This document shows, piece by piece, positions 41,101-56,100 of a stretch of DNA of 64,000 bases. Source of the stretch: Phoronis australis (Eukaryota > Phoronida > Phoronidae). Under the pieces are notes generated by a model. It had not been told where the DNA came from, did not search any database, and saw only the letters and a program-made list of their open reading frames with translations. Both the position numbers and the translations under genes were made by a program. Position 1 is the first letter of the stretch. Each line of letters begins with the position of its first letter. The stretch lies in assembly GCA_002633005.1 (NCBI GenBank), contig NMRA01000622.1, forward strand, positions 34,952-98,951. Direction: 5' to 3'.

Positions 41101-44100
41101 TTTTCAGAGAACTTAAGTTTTTCAGAAAACTTATTAAGCTTTCCCAAATAAACTTAAATTTCAAGCATTAACATAAGTCTTTATGAAAACTTAATTTCTT
41201 CGTACTATCAAAACTTATTTTTTATATCTTAAGTTTTTCACAAATTTTAAGTTTTTCGAATTATAAAAACTTAAACAAACTTAAGATTTCTAGACTACTT
41301 ACGTAAGTTGTTCGTGTATTTTGTACTACTAAGTCATGTAGATTGTCTTAGGAGTGAACCCAATGTTAAAACTCAACTTGAAAAACTGACCCATTGCATG
41401 ACATGCTTGTAGTTAACTTACACACTGTCTTGTACTTGAATCCTGGAGAGTGACTGGTTAAGTTTTGAGTCTGAGTTCAAAGTTTATATGCCAGTGAGTA
41501 TACAAATTGTCAGATTAATGTTGTATNTTGCATTAGTAACTGGTCTTGGCTAATATTATCATTTTATGGCCTGGTCATCCATTCAGCCAAAAGTAGTTCC
41601 AGAGGTGGCTTATCAGCCAATTATTCATGCATGCTGACTCACAATAGAAGCCTGATAAGAGTGAAGGTGGATAAATGTGGTGTTCCTACAGTTTCTTGTT
41701 TTAGTGGATGTGTTCAGGACATGCACAATAAATATCCAACAAATTGTCATACACTGATGGCTTTTACACATCTGTTGTTAAATTTTGGTGTCTTTATTGC
41801 AGAGTGTGGCTTTACTTATCCTTGGATAAGGATGGCTACCCTGAGACAACACAACACAACATAGGCACTTATGAACTGCAGCTCATGAACCCGAGCTCAG
41901 CAATTATCTGATTTCAAAAAGACATGGGTTTGTAGTCACAAAACATGATTCATTTGCCTTATGAAGCTAAGAGACTAGATGCAGCTAAAGAACATTAAAT
42001 GACATGTGTTGAAGCATAGATAAATGTATAAAGTAGCTTTAGAATAAAAGAGAATAACTTTGTAAATCAAAAGTCATCATAGTTTTCTAATTTCCACCTC
42101 ATACAACCAGACTGTACTAAGGTTTACCTTTTCTGAAACATGTTCGCGCCATATAATGTAAGAATTTGCTGTAAAGATTGCCAACAAAAATGAAACTATG
42201 ACTTTTATTTATACTTTGAACTTACCAGTTGAAAATCATGTTAGTTTTCATGATTAAAAACTTAGATATTTCAGACCAAAATCAAGTTTTTCAATGAAAA
42301 CTTATTAAGGTCATTTTTGTACGCGAAGGTGTGTATGAGTGTCAAATGCAAGAATTACAGAAAATTTTCGGACTGCTGGACTGAAGTTAAGCATCGCCCT
42401 CTAGGGCAATTCATACAATAGAGCTCCAGAATACAAAATAGCTACAGGGCTATATTGATTTGGATATATGCTTGCATCCACTATTGTTATTTGACAACAG
42501 AAAACAAGAAATGTGGGACGAAAGAAAATAATGGCTTTGGTATGACTGAATAACTAATACTCTTGACTATCCATGGTCAAGTATGTCTTCAGAGTGCAGT
42601 CTCCTTTCATTTATTGCGAGAACACCTGTTTATCATTTTAGATAAAAAAACATCACCAAAAGCACAGCCAAATGTGATATTTCAATTACAATATATCAAT
42701 ATATGATCCAATATTAATCATTGAAAATTTGCTTTAGACCACCATAAACTTGTAGGCTAATGACGTGGACAAGTATCATCTTTAACGAATGAGAACCCAC
42801 GGCAGATTTTAATAGTGATGCCCAAATGGAAAGATTAGAGAAACTTAGTTTCTAAGTTTAGCAGATGTATATACTTGACTTCAGTCTGGGACCTGGTCAA
42901 GCTTCAGTGAACAAATATCGATTCGAAATATTTCCCATTAGTGGTTGGGCTAGATGACTACTGGTAAATCTCGATCCTGCATTTTTACAATATGCAACAC
43001 CCATATACCTAAGAGGGGTTTCATCACTCATCAGTTTTCATCAGCAGCCCTTCATTGTCATATTAGAGTCTGAGTGCAATATACCTATTATTCAAGACTA
43101 AAATGAATAGGGTAGCATTACCACACAATTTGACACTTAAGTTCAGCAATTGGAAAGCCTCAATGAAATAGCCTCCATGCAATGATGTGGGAGTGAGCTC
43201 CTCAAACTTTATAATTCCTAATTTGTAATTCCAGTAATATGACCATTACAGCAAAGTATGATCTTAGTTGGGAGCATGCAATATCTGATTACAAGCACTT
43301 CAGCTGTTGTGCAAGTGTTGTACTGCCAAATTAGCCAGTCCTCATGTGGAGAATTTCTCACTTATGCATGGTGGTATTGATATTCATAGCCAACCGAATG
43401 AATGTCCTTCAATTCCTAGAACCACCATAGTCTCGGGTATGTGGACCAAACACGCACCAAAGGCAAATTTCTTTAAACTTGTCGATTAAGTTAACGATTC
43501 GTTGTCCTGATTTCGGAAAAACAATTCCCACACCTTTTTATCACTGCCACGACGGTATTCTGCCTGTTGGTGAAAGAAAAAATGTCAGAAATTCCTACAA
43601 GCAAAAATACTCAGTAATGCCTTCTTACCACAGTTATTGGTGGTGACCGTGAGGCACAGCTCCGCTTCCCCCCTTGCATTTTTAAAGATGTCAGTAAAAC
43701 TGCGGTGCAAGGTAATAATTCCGATCAGAATGTTCGCACGTACGAGTTTCATGAGTGGCCTGTTTACGGTGATAAGACCATAGGCAGAATGGTGCTCTAA
43801 TTCACATTTTATTTGCCAAGTGCAGTCTTGCATAACCAACTTAAAGCCACTGTTGCAATTGAAGGACCCTCATCTTGCTGCTGTTGCAAGTTGTTTTCCT
43901 GATAACTCTCCAGAGTCGGGAGACACACAGTACAAGTCACAGGAAGTTAAAGACAATGGCCAAGAACGAAACAAGTATGAGCATGCTGTCCTGAGAGTTT
44001 TGTTACAAGTATTACAACAAATCTGTTCTTGCTTTTTGGTGTCTGCTCAATTATGGAGGCCTGATCATTTCTTCAGAAGAGGCAGGCTGACGACAAATAC

Positions 44101-47100
44101 ATCCGAGTTTTAATGGACTTTTACGGCAGCCCAAACGTCATTGGTGGGGAGAGGTGAGCCGGTGATACAGCCCGAAGATATGCTGCCAGAGTGTGCCTTG
44201 ACACAACAACTTCAAGTCAGTTCATGTCCCTGAATGAGATGGCTACATACATCTACCAGCATAAGTTAAGGGTGCTTTCGCAAACATGTGGAAACTGATT
44301 GAAATTGGTTAAACATCAGTGAACTGTGAGCGTGGCCATTGAAACTGATACTCGGAGTTCACTATAGGCAACAAGATGCTACAATGTCTGATGATCTTGA
44401 CGATCAATGCGCTGCCATCTCAAGATTTCCCGTAAGAAACGGCAGTTAAGAAATGGAAGCAAGACCACAAACGGCGCGTTGTTTATTAAGTCGGACACTT
44501 GCCAGAGCATACTGCTATGGTGTCATTATCTGGTGTTTTATTCAACGACACAATCCCTCATAGTTGCAACTGGAAATAGTGTTGGTGTGGTATCTGCTTA
44601 TAGGATATCTCAAACCTTATTCACAAAAATTGGCCATTTTGGAATATTTCACATATCTACTAGATAGTTAACTTTTATCCATTTTGTACTTGGGTTTCAT
44701 ATCAGTTTCCCCGGTGCATGGTGTGTATAACAACCAACTCTTCTACTTTAAAATGGACCACAATACACCAGCTTGACCCACTAAATATGTTGGCTCCGCC
44801 TGCATGACCTTGTTGGACTTGATGCAATGTAGATCCACTTGGCTGATCAAAAGTTTTTGTGATAATTAAGTTAATGGTATGCACTGGAAATTCAGTTGAC
44901 AATGCGCGTGAAAATCGAAATAATGAACGCGGCTAAGGGATGTATATTGACAAAAAACAAGTTTCACCGAATAATCACCAAATTTCTTGAAATTTTCATG
45001 ACGATTCACCACATAATCAGCCTTTTCTTGGCTCTGGCAAATTGACTTAATTTGAACTTAGGAACACAAGTTCTCGAAAACAGTTCAGTGGATTTTTGCT
45101 AAATCTTTCCAAACTTGATATTCATTCAAAAACGCTGTTAGGATTTTCGATATAAGGCTTTATATTTTTTTGCGTAATGCAACAAAGACGAAAAAGACTT
45201 GTATTTTCTACAAATACCTTATATTTAGGGAGTTGATTTGTCATAGAAATCAAAAAAGTAGAAAATTCCTAACATTTTTGAGGTAACTGGTGAAATTTTC
45301 ATTTAAAAAAGGTTTCATTAAAAGCGACCGAGGGTTTATTTTGCTATGAATGTGCCTTTCTTAAATATGAAATTTTGACTTAAAACGGAGTTCAACGGAA
45401 TTAAAACAATGGCAATTATAACCATGTTTGAATTTCCTACTTTTCCTTTCAGAATATACATACTTTTCGCTAGTTGATAAAGCCTAGTTGTTTGATAAAT
45501 GAGTTAGAATGGAGGCCACTAATTAAGGTTTGAGACAACCTTAAGGAAGTCTCAATCAGATGGCCAAAACCCTACACTTGCCAATGTTTTTGCTATATAA
45601 TCTTGGAATGTAAGTTGATCTTTTTTTTTCATAAGGCAAACTTTATTCCTTGCAGTACATTATGTGCATAACATGAAAAACAAGAAGTTTGGTCCGTGTA
45701 ACTGACAGTATTTTTATCATTTCCAGGGTTGGGAAAAGAGAAAGTATTTGGCTAAAAATTTTTGAAAGTAGCTAACTTTTCAGAATGCTTTAGCCATTTT
45801 GGCAAATACCGATACATGGATCAATAATTGTAAAATTTGCTCTGAGCAGTAGTAGTTTTTATTTAATACATTTTTACCTGTTATAAATTTATATCTAGAT
45901 TTAACGAGTAGAGTGAATAATAGGTAAATTGTAGTTGGGAATTATCACATTTTAATTTGCAGTTGGCTGACAACTTCCAGTCTGTCCGTAGTTATAGCCA
46001 GGAGCATTCCCATTTTAAAGGAAAGACCTTAGCAGACAAAACTGCCCGCCTGTCCCTATTTATATTCAGCACTCCAACTGTAACAGAAAATCCTCAGCTG
46101 ACAACTGCCAGTCCATCTCATTAGTTAGTCAGAAGCACCCCTATCGTAATGGAAAATCTTTAGCAAAGTGCTGCCTCTCCGTCTCAGAAGCCAGGAGCTC
46201 TAACGCTGTAACGGAAAGACTTAACAACTGACAAAATGCTTTTGCCTGTCTAAAGCTATAGCCAGCCTGTCTCAGTAGTTAAATGTAGTCAGGAGCTCTC
46301 TTGGTGTAATGGAAAGAACTGGCTGCAAGTAATTTGGGACGCTCCTCTACATTTTAATTGTTAAACGCATCGGTAATGATTGTCGATTTTGTCGCGGTTG
46401 GCCAATCCTGAAATTCATAAATGGCACGCAGGAAATTCCAATCAAAAATAAGTCATGCTACACAACAATGACCGTTACCCATGAGTACACAATTGTTGGC
46501 CCCAGTTGACCTAATCACTGAGCTATAACATTCTATTAAATGCTACAAGATTAGTGTGTATTCCAGGAAGGAAGACAAAGGAAAATTCTTCTTGCCTTGG
46601 CTGGTGTGCAATGTTTACAACATTACTTACTGGCTCATTCAACACCACTTCTGGGTTTCTTGGATTTACTAACACTTTTTGAGACCTTAAACTTTTATTG
46701 AGGATCCAAATATCTCTAAAGTGACCAAAATATAGGGAACAATGTTTTTTTAATTACTCAGAACATTAATGAGCCACCTCATCATACCCAATGTTGCTAA
46801 TTCACATGAACACCAGAAATAAAAAATAAGGAAATAACTTCATTTTTAATACTGGTAAATGCTTAAGCAAAAATGCTTAAGTACTTTTTCATGTTTAATT
46901 TTGACCGCATTATGGGCTTGAAGGCTTAGAATTTTGGATATCGCTGTAAATCATGTCATTCACTCACAGGTGGCTGCAAATCATGTCATTCACACACAAC
47001 GGTCATTTTTGAAATTGACATGCAAGTTCAGTACAAACAAATTTTTGTGAACCTTCCTCGTAGTGCCAGGGTTCTTGGTCCTGCCAAAGAAGATAATTAT

Positions 47101-50100
47101 TTTATTACCCCACGTAATTTAGCGAATAGTTGAGCCCAGAGTGCACATCTTTCAAGGTTCTCATCATTAGTCAAACGTTGATGAAATAGCCATCTTTATA
47201 ATGCTTTAAATCACATACATGCAAATTTCTTCGAAATACTTCATTGAAGGACGCATCCGTACACTTAACGTGACATGCTGATAATTCTGTTAAAACAGTA
47301 AGATCACATCCCTTCTGGGCTTGTGACGTTAATGCAAATAAATATCAAAGCTGCAACACTGACCCCAACATTAGTGTACTTCATTTTGTTAACTGTTCAC
47401 TATACCTGCCCTCATCTTATCACAGGTAATTATTATTCATAGCCCCCAAGTACCTCCTTCATCAACAAAAAACATGATTTGTAGACATGCTGCTATGAAA
47501 CTTGAATTGAAAACATATACAATCCCAAAATGCGTTTGAGAGGAGGCAGTGTGGCCTGGTTGATAAGTGCCCGCTTTCTTTATTCGAGGTCGTGGGTTCG
47601 AGTCCCACCAGGTCACACTGCTAAACCATTGAGCCAGGTTTCTAGCTCACCAGCTCGGTTTTATCCATATAATAAAGCATGAAAATATTTTCAGGTGATC
47701 AGTGCAATGGGCCAACATGTGAGGCCTGCGCATGTCTGGTAAGTGTATCAGACCGCCTGCAATTATTTTTTTATAAAAATGCATTTTTGGTCTCAGGAAA
47801 CGTTGCTTGAACGAGCGCTTTAGAAGACATGCGTTTATATTTGGAAGTATGCCAAATTTTGCTTGGATATAATCAAAATACCGTAATCAATGGTTTTGCC
47901 TAAAGGTTATCTCAAACCTTATTTACTGACATCCATTCTACGTCAGATATCAAAAGACCAGGCTATCTAAAAGAGAAAAGTTTCTCAAATAAAATATTAG
48001 ATTATAAAATACTCTTTATATTCATTTCTTGTTCTTCCTTTATTTGTACACATGGCCATCGGCCCAAAGTACAACACACAAGCAAACAAGATCATTGGAG
48101 TGCTATGCACACTAGTCAGTAATACACAAGCTGTTCTGTTTTTTCGATGACGTGTAGTATACACATTTCACAACTGAGATATTGGGATAATATAATAGTC
48201 TATGGAATTTATTTTGTTTTATATTTATGTGCCACTCTCATTATCACGTTACCGCATTTTTTAAGTCAAAATTTTATTCTTAAGAAAGGTACAATTATCA
48301 TAACAAAGAAACACCTTGGTCGCGTTAATGAAATCTTTTAAAAGCAAAATACAATTGGATATATGTTAATGAAACCCTTTTCAAATAAAAACTTCACAAT
48401 TTCCTACAAAAATGATGTTAGGAGTTTTCAATTACTGACATATAGTTTTGTTTCTATGACAAATCAACATGCAAACTGTTAAATAATTTAATGTAAAATA
48501 TAGCCAGTTGTATTCTAAAATAGGTGTTTCATAGGAAAGTGGTAGTGATGTTGATCAATCAATAATAAATTTGGAAAGTTTCAGCAACATTTACTGAGAG
48601 CTCGCATTCCTAAGTTCAAAATAAGTTGATTTGCCGAAGCCGAGAAAACGCCGCAAATGTTACTAGTTGTAATTGAATCTCAAGATTTCTGATTAATTAT
48701 TCCATGAAAATTTGTTTTTAGTCAATACAACCTACACATGCTATTACGTTGTTAACTAACTCAACATTTACTCGTGATGTCAACTGAATTTGCAGTGCGT
48801 AATTAAGTTAATTATCACAAATTTCTTAAGTCGGTACAATGCCTCCAGTAAAACTAGGTCAGGGGAGGAATTTTAACAATTGACCTATTAAAATAGGAGA
48901 AAAAATAAAAAGTGAGACAGTCTGATAAGAGCGGAGTAGTTGGGAAGTACGCTGTTGGTAACAGAAATTATTGGATTCTTTTACCAGGTGAACTTTTTAT
49001 TATTTTTATTTAATGAATGCATGTGAATACTATTATAACCGTTACAACCCGCGCTGTGGGACGAGTCTCCCCGATTTTGCTGAAGGGGGAACTCGGGTTA
49101 CAACCGTGTCGTTTTCAGTTTGGCAGTGTTTGCAAGAGGAGAAAGTTGCCAAACCAGTTTATGTAGTCCAGTGCTTCGTCTTCATTTAACCTTGCGTAAT
49201 CTAGCAATTATACTGTATGTAAACAGTGTGCCTGACGCTATACGATATTTAAAAATACTAAATTCCAAACAACGTTCAACAAAAGTTGTAAAGAAGACGT
49301 GTTTTGCAAAAAACGCTATCACCAAAAAAAAAACCCAGAAAATCCCATGTCTTTCAAAGAAATTTTACATAATTGTCACCTTCTGATTCATTTGTGTGAC
49401 TGTAAGCTTTGACCTCCTTGCTACCACACCATTGTGTACCAACACAATAGGCTTGTTCCTCAAGTTTAATTGAAGGTGATTCTAGATGAGATGAGGATTT
49501 AGGAAATTTCTTGGTTTTGACAGTCCAGGGAAATGGTACATAAGGATTAAAGCTCAGAAACACACTCAGCTATGCCAATACATTCTGTGAACTTTTCAAC
49601 TACACTCTAACACTCAGAAACCAATTTCATAAAATACTGCAAAACATGATATAAGCAACCAGCATGTAGTTTGAAAGTTTGTCGAAAGTTGCTGAAAAGA
49701 CGTCCAACTCAGAGAATAGAATATTCCCGGCATCCAGCCAGGTCCATGTGTCAGTGCATAATTATAAAGAATGACGGCCGTGTAACTGACCGGTTTGCTG
49801 ACTAATTTTGCCAATAAATTATGGAATCATACCTCAAGAGTCTCGCTTGATGAACAAAATTGACAAAATGAAAATGAAGAAAATAATGAAATAGGCTTGA
49901 TTTGATAATCCCAAATAAGTCGAGTGGACAACTGGAACTTCAATTAAAAATCTTGCAGCCATTCCCATGAAATCTCAGGGTCTCAAGCTCTAACACTAGA
50001 ATACATGGGTCACATGTTGGAGTTGGCATTCCATTCCTCCAGTTCAATGCAATAATCTCTCTAACAATAATCACCAGTTAACCAAAGTCCCCAGATAACT

Positions 50101-53100
50101 ACGATCCGCATTTTTTGTTACAGAATGCATGAATGATGTTTTGGGGACATTTTGTATCTTGATCAAACATTCTAAAAGGTGGTTCAAATTTTTTAATATG
50201 AATGCCACCTTTTTCGACAACTTCAAGTCTGGTAGCTTTAATAATTCTGGATTCACAGTTGGGAGTCAGCAAGAAATATCTAATCTGAAACTTAACAAAA
50301 GGAGTTAGAGTTCAATTGCATTGCATTTTCAGCCTTGCTCACGCTATGGATTTTTGTCCGACAATTAGTCTTGAGATTTAAAGTGAGGCATAACATTAAA
50401 CGAACTGAACGATAACACATGGAAAACACATCACAACGCATGCACAACCGGTCCGCCATTTCCATATTGAATTTCTATCCCAAATAACACTGCAATATTG
50501 GAACAAAAACGCATTGTTGAATAACTTTTTATGCATGCATGCATCATTAGGTTAAATTGCTACATTTTGGCACTCAACAACGGCAGCTCAGGACCCAGAT
50601 ATACAAGACAGAGGACAAGAATGCAAATGGCAATGACCCTCACTGTTAGCTTTGTAAGTTATGCTACAAGGCAGTCTAGTGGTTAGGGCAAGAAAACAAT
50701 TAACAAGACCAGGAGACATCAGGAGTAACAAGGGGTCATAAAGATTAGGTGAACAGACATAAGTATGGGGCACTTCTACACTGGTGTGAGCCCTTGATTG
50801 CCAGGTCTAGGACTGACTTAACCAGGTAGGACAGGTTGGTCATGGTGACAAAGCTCCACACGTCGATGCAACAGATAAAAACTAATAAAATTCACTCATA
50901 ATATGATGACGCATGTGTACAAATGGAAAGCCAACTTCATTCCAAAAGAAACATCTCAAACCATCAACACTCACGTACTGAATGATCCATGTAGTTATTA
51001 ACAGTTATTACCAGGTGTCGCACACAGTAACTACACTTGGCTGTGTAACAGTGCTTCAATCAGAAGCATTGAAGCCACTATGCTTTCATTTGAGCAAGTG
51101 AAAGGCTTTCAATTGCTTTTAATATTTCAGAAAATGAAACGTTTCAAGTTCTACATTCAATAACTGAAATGCACAATCAAAGATGCAGCATTGAGCCACC
51201 ACACTTCCCAATCTGGGACCTGAAATGCTGCATTCACAAGCATCATTGCCAGAAATTCGTAATATGTATTGAACATGTGCCAATAACAAATCTTGTCTTT
51301 AGCCCTCTGTAAGAACACATGGGAACAGCAATTAGCAAATGTAAAAGTCGAGGGAGATAGTTATGCAATTTGCCAATAGCTTGATGAAGAAAGTGTCAAA
51401 TATCAGACGACAGTTATTGGTGGAAAACTTTGCATATTCCTTGAGGTTTGAAATTTACCTTGTTCGGGCCCATGTAAACAATGGTTCAGAGACCAATATT
51501 AAAGCCCACAACTCATGTTAAAGTCAAGTTTATGGTGAAATTTGTTTCACCATAACTCTTGCTAACACATTAGGAAATGACCAAACTCGCGGTATTCAGA
51601 GTTTGCTGGTCCCAACATCATTTTTTGAAAAATTTTACACGTCCCTTGCACTAAAAATGGATCCAATGTACAGTGGCGTAAGAAGAAGCGTTGGCGATAG
51701 CCTTCTTGACTTGCAATGGAATTTGCATTCTGTTGAGGAGAGATTAGCTCACAATCGGCAATATACATTGTTGTGTCCATGTTTTGATCTGGGACGATCT
51801 TGGGAATACTTTTGTTTGCAGTTGGAAAAATGTCAGATTTTACAGATTCCTACTTTTCATTCGAAAGTATGTGATTTTAAGGCTACCGTCTTCAAACAGT
51901 TGTTTCTTTTTACAAACCTCCAGATAAAGCTGTGAACACAGCAGTGATTTGATTCATTTATGAAATATTTTGCAATTGTTATTCTGGTTAGGGAACATTC
52001 ACCTCTGTGTCAAATTTTGTTGCCTTATCAAACACTAACGGAACAGTACAGAATTATGTTGTTCACCCTCAAAGATAGAGCATACAATGGGGTTTCAATA
52101 AGTATGATGTCCTTTGTATTATTTTTGTTACTCATGTAGGATTGGATTACGTACACAAAAAGATATTGGCGAACAGCTGAAGTATAATAAAGTTGCTTTT
52201 GGCAGCCCGACTAAACAATGGCAGCACATAGTCAGCCGACCATCAATGACTGTTGTTTTGTATCAGCGTAGAAGTTAAGTCAGTTAGCTGTGGCGACCCA
52301 GCTATACAGTCGACTATCGTGTGAATTCCAGAGGTTTCAGTTGCTGATGATTTATTGTAGATGGTCAAGTATATGCTCTGAAGACGACACATTTCAGGCT
52401 CACACAGCTGGTGCGAGTCCCTAGTGGTGTTAAGCTCCATCTCCGTCACCTTTGACCTATCCTCATGTTATTGTGATTGGTTAGGATGAGCAAGTGTCAT
52501 AGCGCTCAGCTTCATCTACAGGACCAAGAATGTTATGAGTTTCTGGCGATGTAGCCAGGTAGCGGTTCAAGGTGTAAGTAGTACAGCTCCTTCTGATGTG
52601 CGCAAGTTAATGTCACTAAATCAAGGCCTCACGAAACAGAAAGCTCGCACAGGAAGAAAAGCCCATTAGCATGACTATACACCGCTTACCTGTGACGGTA
52701 CATAATGCAGTCATAGCAAGAAGCAGTAAAATAGAGAGATAAAGACTCCACCCAAGTGATAGCTGGATGAACAAGGCGCCTGAGTACATGTTGACCTGAA
52801 AAAGCAGGGGATCACTGGGTGTTAGTTACCATCGATGCTAGTTGCACCCCCCGGAGTGGTAGGCAGGGCATAATGCCAGCCATATCTACTTGCGAGGTTG
52901 TCAACATCCGCAAACTTGTGCCAGCAGTTGAGGAGGCCTTGGTGATCCTTGATATCTTACTGATAACACCAGTACTGACTACATGCTCTAATGTTGCAGT
53001 GAGTTTGGCGGATAGCCAGAGACAGTGCACTGGCCACTATTAGCGGGTGACAAAACAACACAGATGATTTACATGCACATGGGAAGAAGTTTTGAAATAA

Positions 53101-56100
53101 TAATGGATATTTACCTAGTACACACTGAGTTATCATAAAATAAAGTCCTTAAAATGACAACATGCAGTTAAGTGTTTATTTAAATTGATTACTACTAATC
53201 AAACAACAAACACATCTTCATCTTTACGCTAGAGTGTTAACTAAAAAATTTGGTGTATAAGGCCACCACCTTATAAAAGAAACAACGTCAAAATGCTATA
53301 AGGCCAGTTATCATTGTTATTTTCTGTCGATCTGTCATTGACATGTTAACAATTGTAAAAATGAATACAATAGCGAATGGCTAAAATATTCCACAAAAAA
53401 ATTTAAATATTGCCATTATTTGAATTTACGTTTCGCTCACGCTAAAGAGTGAACGAACAAAAATGTGAGACCTTCACAGTATCAGGTAATACTTGAATAT
53501 AAATCCATAGTCTTATATACCAGGTTTTACGGTGACCATCTACATGATACTCCTCAATAGCAACAACTGCCTACCCAACACATTTACGGAAAACATGTAA
53601 CAAAATAGCATAGTTCTATCACTAAACAGATCAGCCGGCATCTCTAAACTATTATAACCAACAACAAGTTTTCTATAATTAAGTGACCACTTACCGACAC
53701 CTTGGTGAAGATATAGAGCAAAATGGATAAACAGGAGAGGTAGACTCGAATTCTTTGGCCACCGAAACGTTTCCTCATAAACTCTGGCAGTGTGCAAACC
53801 TGAGGCAAATACCAACTGTCATCACTATAGCAACAAATACCAGCTGCAACCACTGATACCAACAGCCACCAATACCCATTGTTAAGACAATACCAAACTA
53901 ACAGCACAGTAACGATGATACATCAATTACATGTACATACCAACCTATACCCATTGCTTAGACAATACCAAACAAATATCACAGAAACGCTCATACTACT
54001 AAGCAACAAACATCCACGCTATTGACAGTGACGAAAAAAACACATCTCATGTGATCGCTGTATCTTGATGTACTTATTTTTGTGAATGAAACATTTGTTT
54101 CAAAGACTTCTAAGAAAGGCACTTGCAGTTGTGGACAGTTGTCAAATTCACAGGAAGACACTGCAAAAGATGATGGAGATACAACAATGGATGCTACAAA
54201 GACAGAATCATAACTAGGGTGCATCACAGTTGTCGGACCTGTCTGAAAATCTGTCAGCAAAGTCTTCTCATCAGGTCACATTTGCCAAGTTTCGTAATGA
54301 TTCTTTGAGCAGCTTGGCGAATGAAAAGGTGGACACCAAAAAGAAAGTTAACTCAAAATAATCAAAATGGCCAAAATATGTCAAATCCATTCCCAAATGT
54401 TAATACCTATTAAATAAAATTCTGGTTGCTAAATTTCATGTAAATCCATCAACGAACTTTGAAGAGGCAAACGTAAAAATAAAATTGCCACTAGGGAGTC
54501 GATCATATTAGTCAGATTGGTCGAAAACTTGATGTCATCCACTGTCAGAAACACAGAAACACATCGGCCAAATTTGACAAAGATCCTGCAAAAGGCTTCA
54601 AAGATACTGTGTTCACTAGACACAAAAAACAAAAAAAAATTGACAATAGGGGATGCCAGCTAGTTAAACTGTCTGAAAATCAAGGTCAACTGCATTCTTC
54701 TCATCAGGAACACATCTGCCAATTTTCATCCTTCACGCAGTTTGGAGAATTTAGATGTGGACGCCAAAGTAGTTTTGCTATTTTAAAAATTGCCACAACA
54801 GGGATCGACGCTATTAAAATCGCCAGGTTGCATTTTGCTACCTAGCCAAAATCCCAGGTCGCATTTTCAAAATTCAGCTCGCATTCATAAATGCCAGATC
54901 GCCAAATTTTTCCGCCATATTTACGTGCCAAAATTGATTTTTTAGATCATCGAGAAAATGTTTAGATTATGCTCTCACCTGCAGCGTTAAATACCCACAG
55001 ATTTTAGATCGCAAAATTGAGTTCGTTAATGCAGGGCATTTAGCGATCTGTGACATGTATTGAGTCATCTGGAATTGGTTTTGTGCGGTACTTCGAAAAT
55101 ATGTGCTACCTCATTTTTGGGAGGTCCTTTTTGAATTCTGCCGGACCCATTCCAGAGTGCAATTTGTCTGTCATGGGTCATTCAATGTTCAGTGCGGTAC
55201 TATTGTTCGTTTAAAATCAGTTTTGGCCGGCACCTCCAAAATCTAGTCTAGCTCAAATTTTTGATGGCATACCGTGGTTGAAATTTTTTAGGGTTTCTGC
55301 TGGGCACAACCCAGAGTGTATTTTGTCTGTCATAGGGGTTTTCGTGATCTATGACATGCATTGAATCTCATGGAGTTGGTTTTTTTGTGGTACCTCGAAT
55401 GTATGTGCTAGCTCATTTTTGGGGAGTCCTTTTTGGTTTCTACCGGACCCATTCCAGAGTGCAGTTTGTCTGTCATGGGTCATTCGGTGTTCAGTGCGGT
55501 ACTATTGTTCGTTTTCAATCAGTATTGGGTGGTACCTCCAATATCTAGTCTAGATCATTTTTGGGTCCTTTGTAAGGCCCCCAGGGGTTACACCCAGAGT
55601 GCAAACAACAACAGACGTCCATTTCTGTACATACTTAGGTGGAATCTAAATGCGCTCGTGGTCAGATGTTGGTACCTCGTTCATTTATGCTAAGTGCTCT
55701 GGGTTGCTGTTCTAAAATCATATATCAGAAACAAGTAAAGGGGTTTGAGAATTTCTTGGCAACTGAAAGACGTGGCCGTCGTTTAGCGATTAATAGGGTT
55801 GTTATTTTCACTTTGGCTGTCTTATGCGATAAAAAGTAGACGCACATCTCTAAATCACGGTTGTTTGCACGGACCGCTTGCGGGCTAACAACGGGACCGA
55901 CCAGTGCCGCAGTGCGATGTCAGGGATATTGTGGTGGATATTTGGTACATGTAATAAGGACATCTTACGCGAAAAATAAACATAGTTGTGCATCACAAAG
56001 TTTGGTAAGTTGACCGCTTAAGAATTAGTAGAAACACAGCTGTTTTGTGACGTTTTATCACGAGTTATGCAGTGGCTTGAAACTTTCTTCAGCGAATCCG

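Larger units (their letters stand above)
44851..48829. mobile_element. ~4-kb structure with ~700-930-bp inverted arms
   Basis: The left arm (44851-45555) and right arm (47900-48829) match in inverted order through at least ten blocks, for example TTTGTGATAATTAA, CTG(G/C)AAATTCAGTTGACA, TTGAACTTAGGAA, GTTGATTTGTCATAGAAA, CTAACAT..TTTTT, GGTTTCATTAA, GCGACC(G/A)AGG, AAATTTTGACTTAAAA and AAGGTTTGAGA(C/T)AACCTT. Identity is perhaps 70-75% by eye. The centre holds a tandem repeat and a tRNA-like sequence and no transposase. Confidence 0.75.
32930..52689 (-). other. intron between exons c and d (19.8 kb)
   Basis: Largest intron. In order: dispersed repeat (33890-34340), minisatellite (34705-35275), stem-loop repeat (35434-35510), hAT-like element (38018-38338), a second stem-loop repeat (40524-40605), AAGTTTTT element (40947-42321) and a ~4-kb inverted repeat (44851-48829). 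In 35511-38017, 38339-40523, 42322-44850 and 48830-52689 I see only short unrecognised open frames (longest 35935-36339, 135 codons). Confidence 0.6.

Noticed and set aside
43820-44113. 97-codon open frame followed by more partly open sequence
   Set aside because: Frames do not continue, no domain recognised, and codon pattern is not distinctive.
47549-47618. Functional tRNA gene
   Set aside because: Acceptor and T arms pair, but no anticodon stem can be drawn; a SINE head or pseudogene is more likely.
51603-51935. 110-codon open frame upstream of exon c on the opposite strand
   Set aside because: No domain, no splice-consistent neighbours, no repeat of it elsewhere.
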